DNA from: Apodospora peruviana
Taxonomy: Eukaryota > Ascomycota > Sordariomycetes > Sordariales > Lasiosphaeriaceae
DNA: 64,000 bases
Assembly (NCBI GenBank): GCA_033439685.1
Contig: JAUEDM010000003.1
Location: forward strand, 1,518,001 to 1,582,000
Direction of reading: 5' to 3'
Part shown: positions 9,321-21,300 of the stretch, piece by piece
Layout of the letters: the number at the start of each line of letters is the position of its first letter
Numbering within the stretch: the first letter of the stretch is position 1
The notes under the pieces: generated by a model
What the model was told of the DNA's origin: nothing
Database searches by the model: none
What the model saw: only the letters and a program-made list of their open reading frames with translations
Made by a program: the position numbers and the translations under genes

Positions 9321-10301
9321 TTAAAGCTTCTGCATGGCGACAATATCGGTGGACTGGACCCAGTCGTCGAACTCGGCAATCTGGTCCTGGAGCTCGTCGG
9401 TGGAGACCTTCTCGTCCTCGACAACCAGGTTGATCTGCAGCTTCTTGATACCGAAGCCAACAGGGACCAGCTTGGAGCCACCCCAGACGAGACCATCCTT
9501 CTCAATAGAGCGGACGGCCTTCTCGAGGGCCTCCATGTCGGTCTCGTCATCTGTTTAAGTTGTCAGCATAGTGTTCTGTGGGCTGAAACCAACTAGGTCA
9601 CTGAATTGGAAAATGGAAGAACGTACCCCAAGGCTTGACGTCCATGGTGACGATAGACTTGGCCGCGAGCTTGGGTTTGGCCTCCTTCTTGGCGCGGTAC
9701 TCGGCCAGACGCTTCTCACGGAGAGCCTCGGCCTCGGCGTCCTCCTCCTCCTCGTCGCTACCGAAGAGGTCGACATCCTCATCATCCTCGGCCTCGGCGG
9801 CGGGCGCCTTGGCGGGGTTCAGAGTCACCTCAGCCACCTCGGGTCCGTAAACCGTGTATGGCTTGCTGGCGTCGCCCGCAAGCGTGGGGAACTCATCCTC
9901 GTACGAGGCAATGTGCTTGTACCAGCGCGCAGCGTTGGGGTACTTCTCGGCATCCGGAGCGGACTTGAGGGCCTTGAAGCAGGCAACATCGGCTTGCGAG
10001 GCGGTGTATCTGGAGGTTGGGAGACAGTGTCAGTCAGGTGTGGCGAGATGAAGCGGCACATGAAAGCGAATAGGTCGAGGAAATTGTCAGAGGTGCAAAA
10101 ACGCTGGGTGTGTAATCATGCGCAGGTCTTGAGGCTGCTCAGCAACACGGACCAGAGTGATCATCATGTCAAGGCTTGGGCTTTGGTCGTCGCAGGACCG
10201 GGGAGGGGGGAGAGACCATACCCAGTAACGTAGGAGCGGGTCAGGAGCCAGCTGTTGAGCACGGTAAGACCGGCGTCGGTGAGGAGATCAGTGAAGCCCA
10301 T
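9321..10301 (-). CDS. efb1: translation elongation factor 1-beta (eEF1B-alpha)
   Basis: Three exons on the minus strand: 10301-10222, 10009-9627 and 9550-9321, giving 230 residues. The N-terminus (MGFTDLLTDAGLTVLNSWL) starts the GST-like region. An acidic linker DEDVDLFGSDEEEEDAEAEA follows, then KSIVTMDVKPWDDETDMEAL and the C-terminal guanine-exchange domain with DGLVWGGSKLVPVGFGIKKL, ending in AMQKL. The conserved KPWDDETD is split by intron 2. The protein recharges eEF1A from GDP to GTP during elongation. Intron 1 is 212 nt and close to the start codon, as is common in highly expressed fungal translation genes. Neighbouring eS30 and uS5 are also translation genes. Confidence 0.97.
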
Positions 10302-11314
10302 TGTTGCGGATGTTTGGTATCGAGAAGTTGAATAGTGTGGTTTGTTGGTTTCGTGATGTGCTTTGCGGAACGAGAAGAGGGGAGAGTTGAGAAAAAGAAC
10401 ACAGATTGCTGCAGCCCAAAAGAGATGGCGGGGTTAAAAAATTTCGGGCAAATTTGGAGATTGACCCGCCACAGCATCCACACCACATCAGCCTCAGGCA
10501 CAAAAGCACCCCGAAGGGGCCATCCTTGTGGTGGTCTGAGCACTGGCCGGTGACTCCACCAAAATGAGTCCCCTCCGGCGGCCCGGCCCCGGGGTAACCG
10601 CCGCGGCGGCGCCCGGGGCCACCACTGCATAATTTGCATCAGATTATATGATTGGTTGGGCAAGAATGACTGTCTTAATACGGAATACTACGACCGCATA
10701 TGATCCATGACTAGTCCAAGTCCACCCTTTAGGAACAGCATGACTGGAATTCTAACCAACAGGTAGAGGTGCCTGCTAAAGACCCGCCGAGCGCCGAATA
10801 CTTCATAGGTACTCTTCAACTCGGATCCGGTCACTGTTGGTCCTTGCATATGTCGGACTCGAGCTCCGGTACTACACCCCCGTCTTCCATCGCCTGGCAC
10901 CCCTGGCCCTCGACTGGATCACCATACAGTCATGTAGTAATCTTCCGGTTCGCAGGTTCTATCGCGCTGGAGGGCTTCATAGTCCATATTGCGCCTCAAA
11001 CCCAGACTGCGAGCCTGTCCGGACGAACTGCCGTCGAGTTATGCCTTCTACACCACCACCGATACAAAGCCGTACGTCGGGGCACAATTTCAATCGCAAC
11101 AATATGGGCATTTGCGAAAGGGATGTCATGACTTTCCCACCGGAACGCCGTTTTGTCTTTGCGCCGGAGACCTAGCCTAGACAGCAAATAAACCCAGCAG
11201 ATGCCTCCCACTTCCCGCCATAATTCCCAGCTGCATGCATGCCGGCTGATCCAAATAGCAGTTAATGCATTACCAACAACACCGCCTTGAAGGCCCGCCT
11301 CGAGAAATACCGGC
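10302..11314. other. eEF1B upstream / eS30 downstream region
   Basis: Expected to hold the eEF1B promoter and 5' leader. It contains a GC-rich nested palindrome at 10585-10620. No further gene was supported; open frames at 10769-11175 overlap one another in several frames and carry no family motif. Confidence 0.5.
10585..10620. repeat. GC-rich nested palindrome
   Basis: GGCCCCGGG (10585-10593) pairs with CCCGGGGCC (10612-10620). The loop contains a perfect 12-bp palindrome, CCGCCGCGGCGG (10598-10609). It lies about 290 nt upstream of the eEF1B start codon and could form a cruciform or a stable leader hairpin. Confidence 0.8.
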
Positions 11315-11739
11315 TTAAGCAGCGGCCGGGTTCGCGTTCATCTGTGCGCAAAGCAAGAAATAGTTCATGAGCGATTGTTCCGGACAGGCGAGTGGAATGA
11401 AAGACAGAAAAATTGCATACCTTCCTCTTGCCGTTGGTCAAGGTGACGTTGACAAAGCGCCGGGTGTAAATCTCACGCTTGTGGGCGCGGCCCTTGGGCG
11501 TCTTGGCCTTCTCCTGGGGCTCGACCTGATCGTGGGGGGCTGTTATCAGCTTGCTAATGTTCGGCGCGTGTCGAATGCGAGGGGGTTCGAACCTTGGGAG
11601 TCTGCGACTTGACCTTGCCTAGAGAACAGCAAAAAGCGCGTCAGTAATTGCCTGTCAAGTAGATTCCAGATTGGAGACAACTTGAAGCGCTAAGCGCAAA
11701 CTTACCCGCGCGGGCGAGAGAACCGTGAACCTTGCCCAT
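11315..11739 (-). CDS. rps30: 40S ribosomal protein eS30
   Basis: Four tiny exons on the minus strand: 11739-11706 (34 nt), 11618-11593 (26 nt), 11525-11421 (105 nt) and 11341-11315 (27 nt), giving 63 residues. The product reads MGKVHGSLARAGKVKSQTPK, then VEPQEKAKTPKGRAHKREIYTR and RFVNVTLTNGKRKMNANP, a full-length match to eS30. As in other fungi it is not fused to a ubiquitin-like domain. It is a basic small-subunit component near the decoding site. It is divergent from uS5 with 852 bp between start codons. Coding DNA is only 192 nt spread over 425 bp, so automated gene finders could easily miss it. Confidence 0.95.
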
Positions 11740-12430
11740 TTTGATAGAATAGATGCGATTATCTAGGCTTCTTGCGACTTCTGTTGTCTTGGGTCGGGTT
11801 CGGGCAATGCTTGCAAGAAATCCTTGATAATCGAGAGGCAGTCGCTGAGGTGTGGTTGTCGCTGACAGTGACTCTACACGTGGAAAGGTGCGGCAAAACT
11901 CCGGTGACGAATAAATTCGCCGCCTGGGGACCCAGATGCTTCATCCGGCCCCACAATCCGATGCCTCTGCCTCTTTGTTAATATGAAAGACCAAATGGGC
12001 TTCACGACACCACCGGAGTGGTTCAACTAGATACCAAAACGTGATCGTGAAAATAATGCCCATTCGTGAAAAATTGTCTTTGAACTAGACTCAATCCACA
12101 AAGGCAATGGGCATCATGCATACAAATGAACTTAAGGGATAGTAATGATCAAGTGAGCTGATCCGCTCAGAATGGTAACTACCAAAACATTCTATGCAAT
12201 GCATTAGACCGCGAATGAAGCCTTAGGAATCACAATACTCATACTGATGCCGACGCCTGATTAGCGTCCAACCTGGAAGGCATATTCCGTACAGCACGAA
12301 TTCACCTCGGGAAGAGTGAGTGTCGTCCGCTGACGGTAAGGCAAGGCTTAGCACCCCCCCTCCCCACCACCCAAACAGCCCCAGATTCTCAGCTCAGGTT
12401 CCCGCCTGGAATTTCAGGCCCACATCGAAT

Positions 12431-12438
12431 TTAGGGTT
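12431..12438 (+). promoter_or_regulatory. telobox core upstream of uS5
   Basis: TTAGGGTT preceded by AAT lies 153-161 nt before the uS5 start codon. A single 8-bp core alone is weak evidence. It is reported because three other genes here have longer copies at a similar distance. Confidence 0.4.
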
Positions 12439-12591
12439 GCCAGTTTGACCGCCTGTGCGCACCAATTCCAATTTCGTAGCAAAAAGCTCCCCGCGCCCGG
12501 AAAAAAACGTCGACCAGCCAGACCCCAAAGAAACTTGGCCAATCCACGACAGCAACAACGACTTTCTCGACACCACCTGCACATCGCAAAT

Positions 12592-13517
12592 ATGGCTGAT
12601 CGAGGAACCAGTGCCCCCCGCGGCGGCGGATTTGCTTCCCGCGGTGATCGTGGAGGTGACCGCGGCCGTGGCCGTGGTGGACGTCGTGGTGGACGCCGGG
12701 GCGGCAAGTCCGACGAGAAGGAGTGGCAGCCCGTCACCAAGCTCGGCCGTCTTGTGAAGGCTGGCAAGATCAAGAGCATGGAGGAGATCTACCTTCACTC
12801 TCTCCCCATCAAGGAGTACCAGATCGTCGATTTCTTCCTGCCCAAGCTCAAGGATGAGGTCATGAAGGTGCGCATCGCGAAATTCTACCCCGGGAGCTTG
12901 CAAGTACACGTCTAACCACCAGTTTTCCTCCATCTACAGATCAAGCCCGTCCAGAAGCAGACCCGTGCCGGTCAGCGTACCCGCTTCAAGGCCATTGTCA
13001 TCATCGGTGACTCCGAGGGCCACGTCGGTCTCGGTATCAAGACCTCCAAGGAAGTCGCGACTGCTATCCGCGCCGCCATCATTATCGCCAAGCTCAGCGT
13101 CATCCCCGTCAGAAGAGGTTACTGGGGCGCCAACCTTGGTCTCCCCCACTCTCTGCCCACCAAGGAGAGCGGAAAGTGCGGTTCCGTCACAGTCCGCGTA
13201 AGTAAAATGATGTCCGCTGGTTTCTTACCATGATGCTAATGTGGTTGCAACAGCTTATCCCTGCTCCCCGCGGTACCTCTCTCGTCGCTTCCCCCGCTGT
13301 CAAGCGTCTGCTCCAGCTTGCCGGTATCGAGGATGCCTACACCTCGTCTTCCGGCTCGACCAAGACCCTCGAGAACACCCTCAAGGCTACCTTCGCTGCT
13401 GTCTCCAACACCTACGGCTTCCTTACACCCAACCTGTGGAAGGAGACCAAGCTCATCCGGAGTCCTCTGGAGGAGTTTGCGGATACTCTGAGGGATGGCA
13501 AGCGTTATGCTAACTAA
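12592..13517 (+). CDS. rps2: 40S ribosomal protein uS5 (S2)
   Basis: Three exons, 12592-12867, 12940-13197 and 13254-13517, give 265 residues. The N-terminus is the eukaryotic RG-rich extension (GRGRGGRRGGRRGG), a likely arginine-methylation target. The S5 N-terminal RNA-binding domain follows (GQRTRFKAIVIIGDSEGHVG), then the C-terminal S5 domain from RRGYWGANLGLPHSLPTKESG to KLIRSPLEEFADTL. Introns lie after EVMK and after SVTVR, both phase 0. It is a small-subunit component at the mRNA entry channel and decoding fidelity centre. The length equals the normal fungal protein. It forms a divergent pair with eS30. Confidence 0.97.
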
Positions 13518-14160
13518 GGTACTGCATTGAGGGTGATTGCTCAGTCAGTAGGGATGTGGATTTTCGGGGCGTCTGTGGTTTGTAATTGCATGGGCTCCGG
13601 CAAATGGCATAGATTAAGGCTATCAAAAATTAGCACGAGGGCCTCAATCGATTTGATGATATGATCAACTTCCGCCTCCTAGCTCAAAGATATTCCATGT
13701 GACTGATGTTGTTTGGTGGCAGACCCTTTACCCCTGAATGGAAGTTTGTATTCTCCAGGAATCATCCGTTCCCATGGAATTGGTATGTCTCCGCTGACAG
13801 TTTGAGAAGGAAGAGGTTGCCCAGAAACATCGTTCGCACTTTCTCTCCTTTTCGAGAACAATGCGTGTAGGAAGGAGGCATTCCCTCACAGTGGCTTCCG
13901 ATCAACGTGAGAGGAAGGCACCGCCAGGGAGTGATGACATGTAGAAAACCACATCAGATTTTCGGGCCCGGACTCAATCTTGATCTTCTTCCGCCGCCCA
14001 TCACTTCTTTGGCATCTTGAGCCTCTCCTCTCGCCTTTTTGGACCTTGAGTTTTTGGAATTCAAGTTTTGGAACCAATTTTTGGCGCCCTTTTTGGTTTT
14101 GGAGGTTATTCCCATCAAACCTTACTCTATTTCCATCAACGCCTGGACGATCTCTTGACC
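13518..14160. other. intergenic, likely promoter of WSC gene
   Basis: No gene recognised. The last 150 nt are pyrimidine- and T-rich with a TTTTTGGAATTC-type composition, as in fungal promoters and leaders. Confidence 0.45.
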
Positions 14161-17100
14161 ATGGCTGTTGCTCTTCTGCTCACACTCCTTTTGCTCCCCC
14201 ATCACGGCCTCTCTCTCGCTATATCTACGACAGACGGCAACACGGCAGACGCCATCGACACTCTCCAGCATCTCTCCCAGCAGGTCGAAGCTGATCGTGA
14301 CCCAGGGCGGCTGGGCATTTTCGGATTGCCAATTCCCAACCCGCTATCTTCTCTGCTGCAACCACAGTCTACCCTGAGCAATGCAGTCCCTTTTCTCCCT
14401 ACGCCACCAACGGTGATAGCGCAGTCGACTGCTGATGAAGGAGCCCTTGGAGGGCTTGTTTCGATACTCAACACCATACTCAACCAACCCACGGCGGTAC
14501 ACCAAACAACTGCGGATGGAGGAGCCGTCGGCGGTCTGCTGTCAATTCTCAATACCATACTAAACGAACCCACCGGTATCGTCGGTGGTACTCTTCCAAC
14601 TCTCACCCTGGGCTCTGACCAGCCGACCGACTTGGTACCGCTTGCACCGCTGGTCCCGGTACTCTCGAGTATCCTTTCTGTACCGCCGGTTGTGCCAGAC
14701 GTACCTATACCGCTCGTGTCAAGTCCACTCCCGAGCTCACTGGTTTTATCCGCTCTTTCGCCATTTCTGAGTCCGGCGATACCGCTACCTTCGTCCTTAC
14801 CACTGCCTGAGTTGACCACGGCGCTCCCAACAGTTTCCGAGCTTCCGGCAATAGTTGCCTCTCTCACAGCTATGCTACCATCTGAATCACTGTCCCCCGT
14901 GGATATCCCGCCCTTGCTCTCAGAAATCACACCCCTGATCTCAGCCATTGGTACTGGGCTAGCGCCTGTGGTGCCACTCTTGTCGTCTCTGGAATCAATG
15001 CTCGACACCGAGGTTTCTGTGGCAATCCCTGCCGTCGGGGCTCTGGAGTCGATGGTGCAATCCCAGGTCGCCTCGCTCACTGAAGAGGTCGTGACGATTG
15101 CTTCCGTGATGATGACAGAGTTGCCGGTCCTCAGTCTTGCATTGCCTTCTCTCACACTCACCGTTCCTCTTCCCACAAGCCTTCCCCAGCAGCTATCAGA
15201 GGATCTACTTCCAAGCAACATGCCCCTATCCGAGCTTGCGGCAACGTTATCGAACCTCGTGGGCCCTGATAACACAGGATTGGTTAGCTCGATTGTAGGA
15301 GCCATCATGTCGACTCTGGATAGTGTCATTCTAAGCAGCGGAGCAGGAAGTTTCATCAGTCAAGTAACAGTGGCAGAGGTATCGATCTTTTCCGAAGTCA
15401 CGCAGACGTGGTGCTCTTGGCTTTCCTTGATGGACGGGACCTTGGTCACGGTGTCTGTCCCATGCAACCCCATCTCGCAAACCTCGGCTTTACCTGTAGC
15501 TTCAAGCACTGCGACAAACCCATCGTTGCCCGCCTCTGTCTCAGCTTCAGCCACAGGGACCCCGGCGTCGGCTTCGCTTAGTTCCTCGAGCGGGCCGACA
15601 AGCTCACTGTTGACAGCCTCTCTCACAGTTTCCAGTCCTCCAATCACGATTCCAACTTCTTCATCCACTTCTTCGAGCGCACCGACAACCTCAAACAGCG
15701 AGTCGGCGTTTGGGCCCTTTGGAAGTACTACAACTGGACAGCCCGGGGAGACCGCACTATTACCGACCATCAATTCTGGGTTGTCATCGTTCGAATCCCT
15801 TACTGGAATAACCACAGTTGTGATAACGGTCACCTCCATGGGGATCAGTGTTATGACCACTTGTCCCGCAACAGAATCGTATGTCTCACCTCACTTCCGC
15901 CCACCTCTAACTCTAACTTACTGAAACTATATGTAGGGCATCTATTGTCTTGTGTCCTTCACACCCCCCCTGTCCGCTTTGTCCTGCAGTGCCTTCTTGT
16001 CCTTCAAGCAATTCCCAAGTTGCGCCGATTCCGACACCAGCTGGTGGTGCTGGTCAGGGACCTTGTCCAGCACAGGGCTACACATGCGAGGAATGCCTTG
16101 ACGGCTGGTTCTGTCCGCCTCCTTTGACCCCAGCACAGCCGGCACCTTGCGGGTATGGCTGGCCCTGCTATCATTGTGCCAATGGGTGGTTCTGCGTTCC
16201 GGTCCTTACCGTTGCCCCGACAACGCTCACGTTCTACCCTGGATCAGTCTCAGCGAACACTACTCCTGGAAGTCCTCTTGGTCCGCAGGTGCCACTTACC
16301 GTTACATCCACTACGTTTACCACAGTTCCTGCAACGGCGTCTCCAGTGGAAACTCTGCACCCCGCAGTCGCAGGCTGGCAATACGGTGGATGTTACAAGG
16401 ACGATGCCTCCCGGGCCTTGAAAAACGACTCTATTACTGCTGCTGTTGTGGGCGGCATGACAACCACACAGTGCATATCGTTTTGTCGAGGGGGTGGATA
16501 TAGCCTCGCTGGCACTGAAGCCGGATACATGTGTTTCTGCGGGGATGTATTGATTGACTCGTGGCCTCTGGAGGATTCTGATTGCGATACTCCGTGTGTC
16601 GGTGATTCTGCCTGTTTCTGTGGAGGTACATTGACTCTCAGCGTATGGAGCCCCGATGGGAAAGTACCAAGAGCCTATGGACCAGAGCACGAATTCACAA
16701 TGCCTGTACCAACACTAGGGCAGACAGCTATGGAAGTGGATATCGGTGGCGTGCGCCAGACGGTCGTCAAGATCACTACACTTGTGGACGAATGGCCTGC
16801 TATCAATGCTCATGCCGTGATGACAGCAACACTTGCAATGAAACCTGCAGTTGGTGGAGAAAACTTTAGAAAGGCATCTGCAGAATATCCTGTGGAAAGG
16901 ACTGATCTCGATGTCAATGGCATTGCATCAACAGTCCATGCGATTGTCTCGGCTGCTATGGTGGAGGCGCAGCATATCGCCGCATCCGAAATTGCAAAAG
17001 CAAACTCCATGATCGCCGGGGCCAAGTCTATCGTTGGTATGGGGTTTGAGAACATGGCTGGGCAGCTAAATGGTGTTGTTGCGGACGCTTTCCCAGAGAT

Positions 17101-18355
17101 GTTGGCGTGGACGACGTGTACCACAACCATCACCTCATGCAGTACGACGACAACAATCGGTATGACAACGACATGTATAACAAGTGGGTTTGTTTCCACT
17201 ACCCCTGACAATGCTTCTGGAGCAGCACCAGTCGGGCCTCAGCCAGGAACGAACACGTTGCCATCCACGTCCTTGCCGACTTCACCGCTCGGTAGCCCGA
17301 CTCAAGCGATACCTACGAGAACCATACCACCGGGCTCGACAGTCCCTGTTCCGAGCACTCCGCTGATACCGAACATAGGTTCTGGCGCTGGGGCCCACCC
17401 CGGGAATGCTTCCCCAGCACCAGGCCCGACGATTCCTGTTCCGAGTACTCCATTGGTACCAATCCCAGGTTCCGGCGCAGGTGCTCAGCCTGGGATTTCG
17501 AGCGCTACTACGACCGCTGCTTCAACGCCTAGTTCGACAGTTCCTGTTCCGAGCACACCGCTGGTACCAATCCCCAGTTCTGGTGCTGGTGCCCAGCCTG
17601 GGATTTTGAGTGCCCCTACTGTTTCCCCAGGCTCGACAATTCCTGTTCCAAGCACTCCATTGATACCGATCCCAAGCTCTGGATCTGGAGCCCAGCCTGG
17701 GGTCTCGAGTGCCCCTGGTATTGCTTCCCCTGTGCCAAATATCCCGGTTACCACTGGCAGCGGAATCCAGCCTACATCTTCGGTGTTGCCAAATCCAGCG
17801 TCGTTAACTGTGACAACATTCATAGGCTCCGCTGGGACGGCCAGTGCAGCGCCACAGCAGCAGTCGACCACAGCTCCCACTTCTGCCACTCCGACTACAG
17901 CGACGCTGAATTCGTCACCGTCCGGGCAGGCAAGCGGACTTCCAGCAGGTCAGTCAGTCCCACCCAGTGGATCACAGTCACTGCCATCGGCTCCGTCAGC
18001 CATGAGCGTTCCCGGGGCGAGTACAGGGTCGCCGTCGCCGTCTTCACCGCTTGCCCCAGGTTTGGCCTCGACTACAAATCCCATCGGCACAACCGTAGCT
18101 GCGCCGATTCCAAATGGGCCGCCTGGTACGGGGACAAATCTCCCTGGGCAGTCACCTGCACCGACTCTTCAGACGACGCCTGGGGTACCTCCAACTCAGC
18201 CATCATCAATGCTTCCGCTACCAGCCAGCCAAACCGGAGCAACAGCTACGGATCCGTCAGGGGGACTGCCTCCAATGCAAACATACATTCTGTTCACCTC
18301 CATAACCGGCGACACCAGGACGATGATGAGAGAGGCCCGGTCATTTGTCGCTTAA
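14161..18355 (+). CDS. large secreted WSC-domain, Pro/Ser/Thr-rich wall protein
   Basis: Exons are 14161-15878 and 15937-18355, giving 1378 residues. The start at 14161 gives a clear signal peptide (MAVALLLTLLLLPHHGLSLA). Order: two direct 27-28-residue repeats (about 87-113 and 115-140, core GGLVSILNTILN); a long Leu/Pro/Ser region; a Cys-rich block near 590-660 with a duplicated GxxCxxCxxGWFCxP motif; a WSC domain at about 717-795 (WQYGGCYKD...FCRGGGYSLAG...CFCGG); an Ala/Glu helical segment; a TTC/T-rich patch; four PVPSTPL repeats (about 1040-1170); and a Pro/Ser/Thr tail. WSC domains bind polysaccharide. The layout suggests a heavily O-glycosylated wall or matrix protein. No C-terminal GPI signal or transmembrane helix is evident, unlike yeast Wsc sensors. 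Confidence 0.85.
17338..17710 (+). repeat. four imperfect tandem repeats in the WSC gene
   Basis: Units start near 17338, 17427, 17534 and 17633. Each encodes a TVPVPSTPLIP-like segment followed by GSGAGAQPG with diverged spacers. Spacing of 89, 107 and 99 nt shows unequal spacer length. They form part of the Pro/Ser/Thr stalk. Confidence 0.85.
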
Positions 18356-21300
18356 GTTGAGATTACGTAATTGCAAGGCATAACATGGCAGCACAGCATA
18401 AACAGGAGGTCATTTACTACATATTGGGGTGTTGATTGGATCTTATGAGGAGGTTGGCTTTTTTGGACGAAATAATAGTTTTCGGGGTCAGTGGGCATGT
18501 TGTTACGATTGCTTGGGATGCTTACAATTTTGGTCAAGTCTGTTGTTCTCTGCCGGTAAGGAGCATGGTCGTTTTTGGGATGCATCTTTCCTTTGTTCTT
18601 GTTGACGTATCTAGACAATCGTATGTTAATCCTGTTATACTGTTAGTTGCACAAATAATACATGACTTTGAAGATGGTAATCATGTTCGCCAAGCAACTT
18701 TGATCTCTTTTCTCAGCCCCTTTTGTTGGTGTTATGTTCACTGTGGCCTGCCCCATTTTGATTGTTAACCACCCTTTTCTGCTTTGTCTCTAAGCACGAA
18801 CAGACACAGTAAAGCAATTGGCAGCTTTGATAGATGATTGGACACGGTAATGTGAGAAATCACCGAGCTCGCTGCAGCGGAGTTGCAAATCTGCGGGAAG
18901 GGTAGCCGTAATATAAGGGTAAATACATGCTATTTAGGTGGACAGGGCAGGATGAGTGAAATAGATGAATGCGGTTAATATTGTGTGTGCGAAGGTAAGA
19001 ATATGGGAAAATGTGTATCGGCGGTATATATGTACTACATATCATGTGTAATATATGTGGTTCTTCCCACGTGGTAGATATAGTGCGTCGTGTGGTGGGT
19101 GGTGTGCCGACCTGATGTTTTGTTTTGCTTGTACGGAATAATTTTGTTTGCATTTTGCCGGCTGCTGAACTTGGCGACGAACTTGGCAAAGCCTCACCCG
19201 TCAGCCACGAAAGCTTGTTCGGGCGTCCTTTACTTTTGTTTGTGTGGTGAATTGGGATTTGTTTGGGAGGGAACGGTTGATTGGTGGTTTGTGAAATTTG
19301 TATTCTCGCTAGTCAAGTGCCTAGTAATGTCTGTGTTGGCTTTATAGATATCAAAAAGAGGTTGACATTAGATGGATCTGTATATGTTGACGTGTCGGGA
19401 TATTGCACACAAGATGGACAGAAAAAGGGAAAGGGAAAAGGGGGTATGTTTGCGGTATATGAGAGAGTGATGAAGCACATAAAGCGGATTGAGGATAAAG
19501 CGACTCTAGAGTTCAAGATGGTGATTAAAATGGAAGATGATGAAGATAGTGTTAAATAAATGCTACACTGCCACCTGCCCTCCAACCTTGCTATAGACTG
19601 TAGAGTACGTGGTCTGATCAGCTTCGTCGATATCCAGGTTGCTGGGATATCTGGTGGGCGCTAATGTAAGGTACAATGGAGAAGATTCCCAGAAAATCTG
19701 GGAAGCATAAGGCCAGCCAGTCCCTTCCCATCAAGGCGGTTCGTACGTGAGAGGAGAAGGGATCTTTTGAGGGTCTAGAAGTACACGGTAGGGGGTGCTT
19801 GAGTCTGATCACACTTCATCTGGAACCTGTTTCTTGGGAATGTCGAGATCAGCTGCCACTTGCCGTGAGTTCCATCGTCGATCGTGTTTGAGGAGAACAC
19901 CACGGGCTTGTCTCGGAAATAATGCAATACGCCTGTATGTTGTACTGGTTTCATGATGCTTCAGAGACTTGGGAATATCGAAAGAACGTTGCCGGTGTCA
20001 GAATCACAAACATATCTAAGGTGCTGAACATGAAATCCCAGTCGTCAATTTCGCGGCTCACATACTAGGAGATTTGAGGGTTTCACGTAAACCACCCATC
20101 ACAATTCCCAAGTAGGTTATTGAGATGGCGTTGCCGTGTATTGCCCATCGCCAAATATAAAGGAATCCTGGTGTCCAATCCGTCAGCCTGGCATATTGGA
20201 CACTGAAGTCATGTTGGAGTGGCCCAGCAAGGCGTCGGGACTATCATCTGGGGACCATGACGGAGCGCAGCGAAAGCACACATATATATGTAACTGTGTA
20301 GCGAACACCAAAGGATGGCGATGGAGGTCGTGATGCAAGCACATGTCAATAATGCCTAGTACCGGTAACTCAGGCCAATTCTCGCCAAACTATGTCCTCG
20401 TGTAAGGACAAACATATGTAAGGACGTCTTATGCTGTACTGACAGGTGCTCTTGTGCCTGGGAGAACATGTTACAGGTAAGACAGACAGATGCCGATGCA
20501 GTGTACTTCAGGACAGCCGTGATCAAGGCAGACGATGGTGCTTCTCCGGTTGGCCAGAGACAGAAGCCCAATGGCAGCTGGTCAGCTAGTAGACGGGATG
20601 AGATGCAGGTGTCCAATCATCGCTTGCTCCAAATAAAAGGATGGCGCGTAGCTCCATCTGGTTTTGACCATCAGTTCGATCGGGTAAAAGGATGGGCTAA
20701 AGACGGACATCAGTGGAGCTTCCGGTGTATGGTCCCTAAGACGAGATCTCTAGGCATTATTTGTGAAACATCTTTAGAGATCTCTGTTGGCGTCAGTGTA
20801 AAGATGGAGGCATCGGCGACCTGCTCGGCGGTTTTCCAGGTACGGGTAGCACTCCGAGACAGCCCAAAATCGATGCTCCATGTTCTGCAGCGGGTTGAAG
20901 CTGCACGGAACAGACCTGCTCTGTTGGGAGGCAGGGAGCACTGGGGCAACTAGTAGTGTAGAGAGTGCGAGCTTCAATATCGGCTTGATTCATTGTCAGC
21001 TAGAACATCCTGGCTTGAGGCCGATGTGTTCCAACCATGGTGTTTGACCGGTTGTCTCGCACAGCATCGGAAGTTTGGCGGTTCTGTCCATCAAACAGAT
21101 CGTTGCCGGCGGTCTGAGGAGCCAACCACAGGACTGTACAACCTCAACTCAGGCGTTGCTAGGGTTCTGCTAAAGCTACCCCCACGAAGTTGAGGCTTCT
21201 TACACACCGAGGCAGGTACCAGGTAAAGGCGTTTGTGACTTTGCTCGAAAGGGGTTCCGCTGGTCCTCAGGGCTTCCTTTGGTCCTTGGACTTGTACCTC

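Noticed and set aside
14202..15356. 384-codon frame antisense to the WSC gene
   Set aside because: Shadow of the biased Leu/Pro/Ser coding sequence on the other strand; no independent protein character.
20774..20977. Minus frame resembling a small secreted protein
   Set aside because: The signal-like start is a TTG, not an ATG, and no continuation or homology can be recognised.
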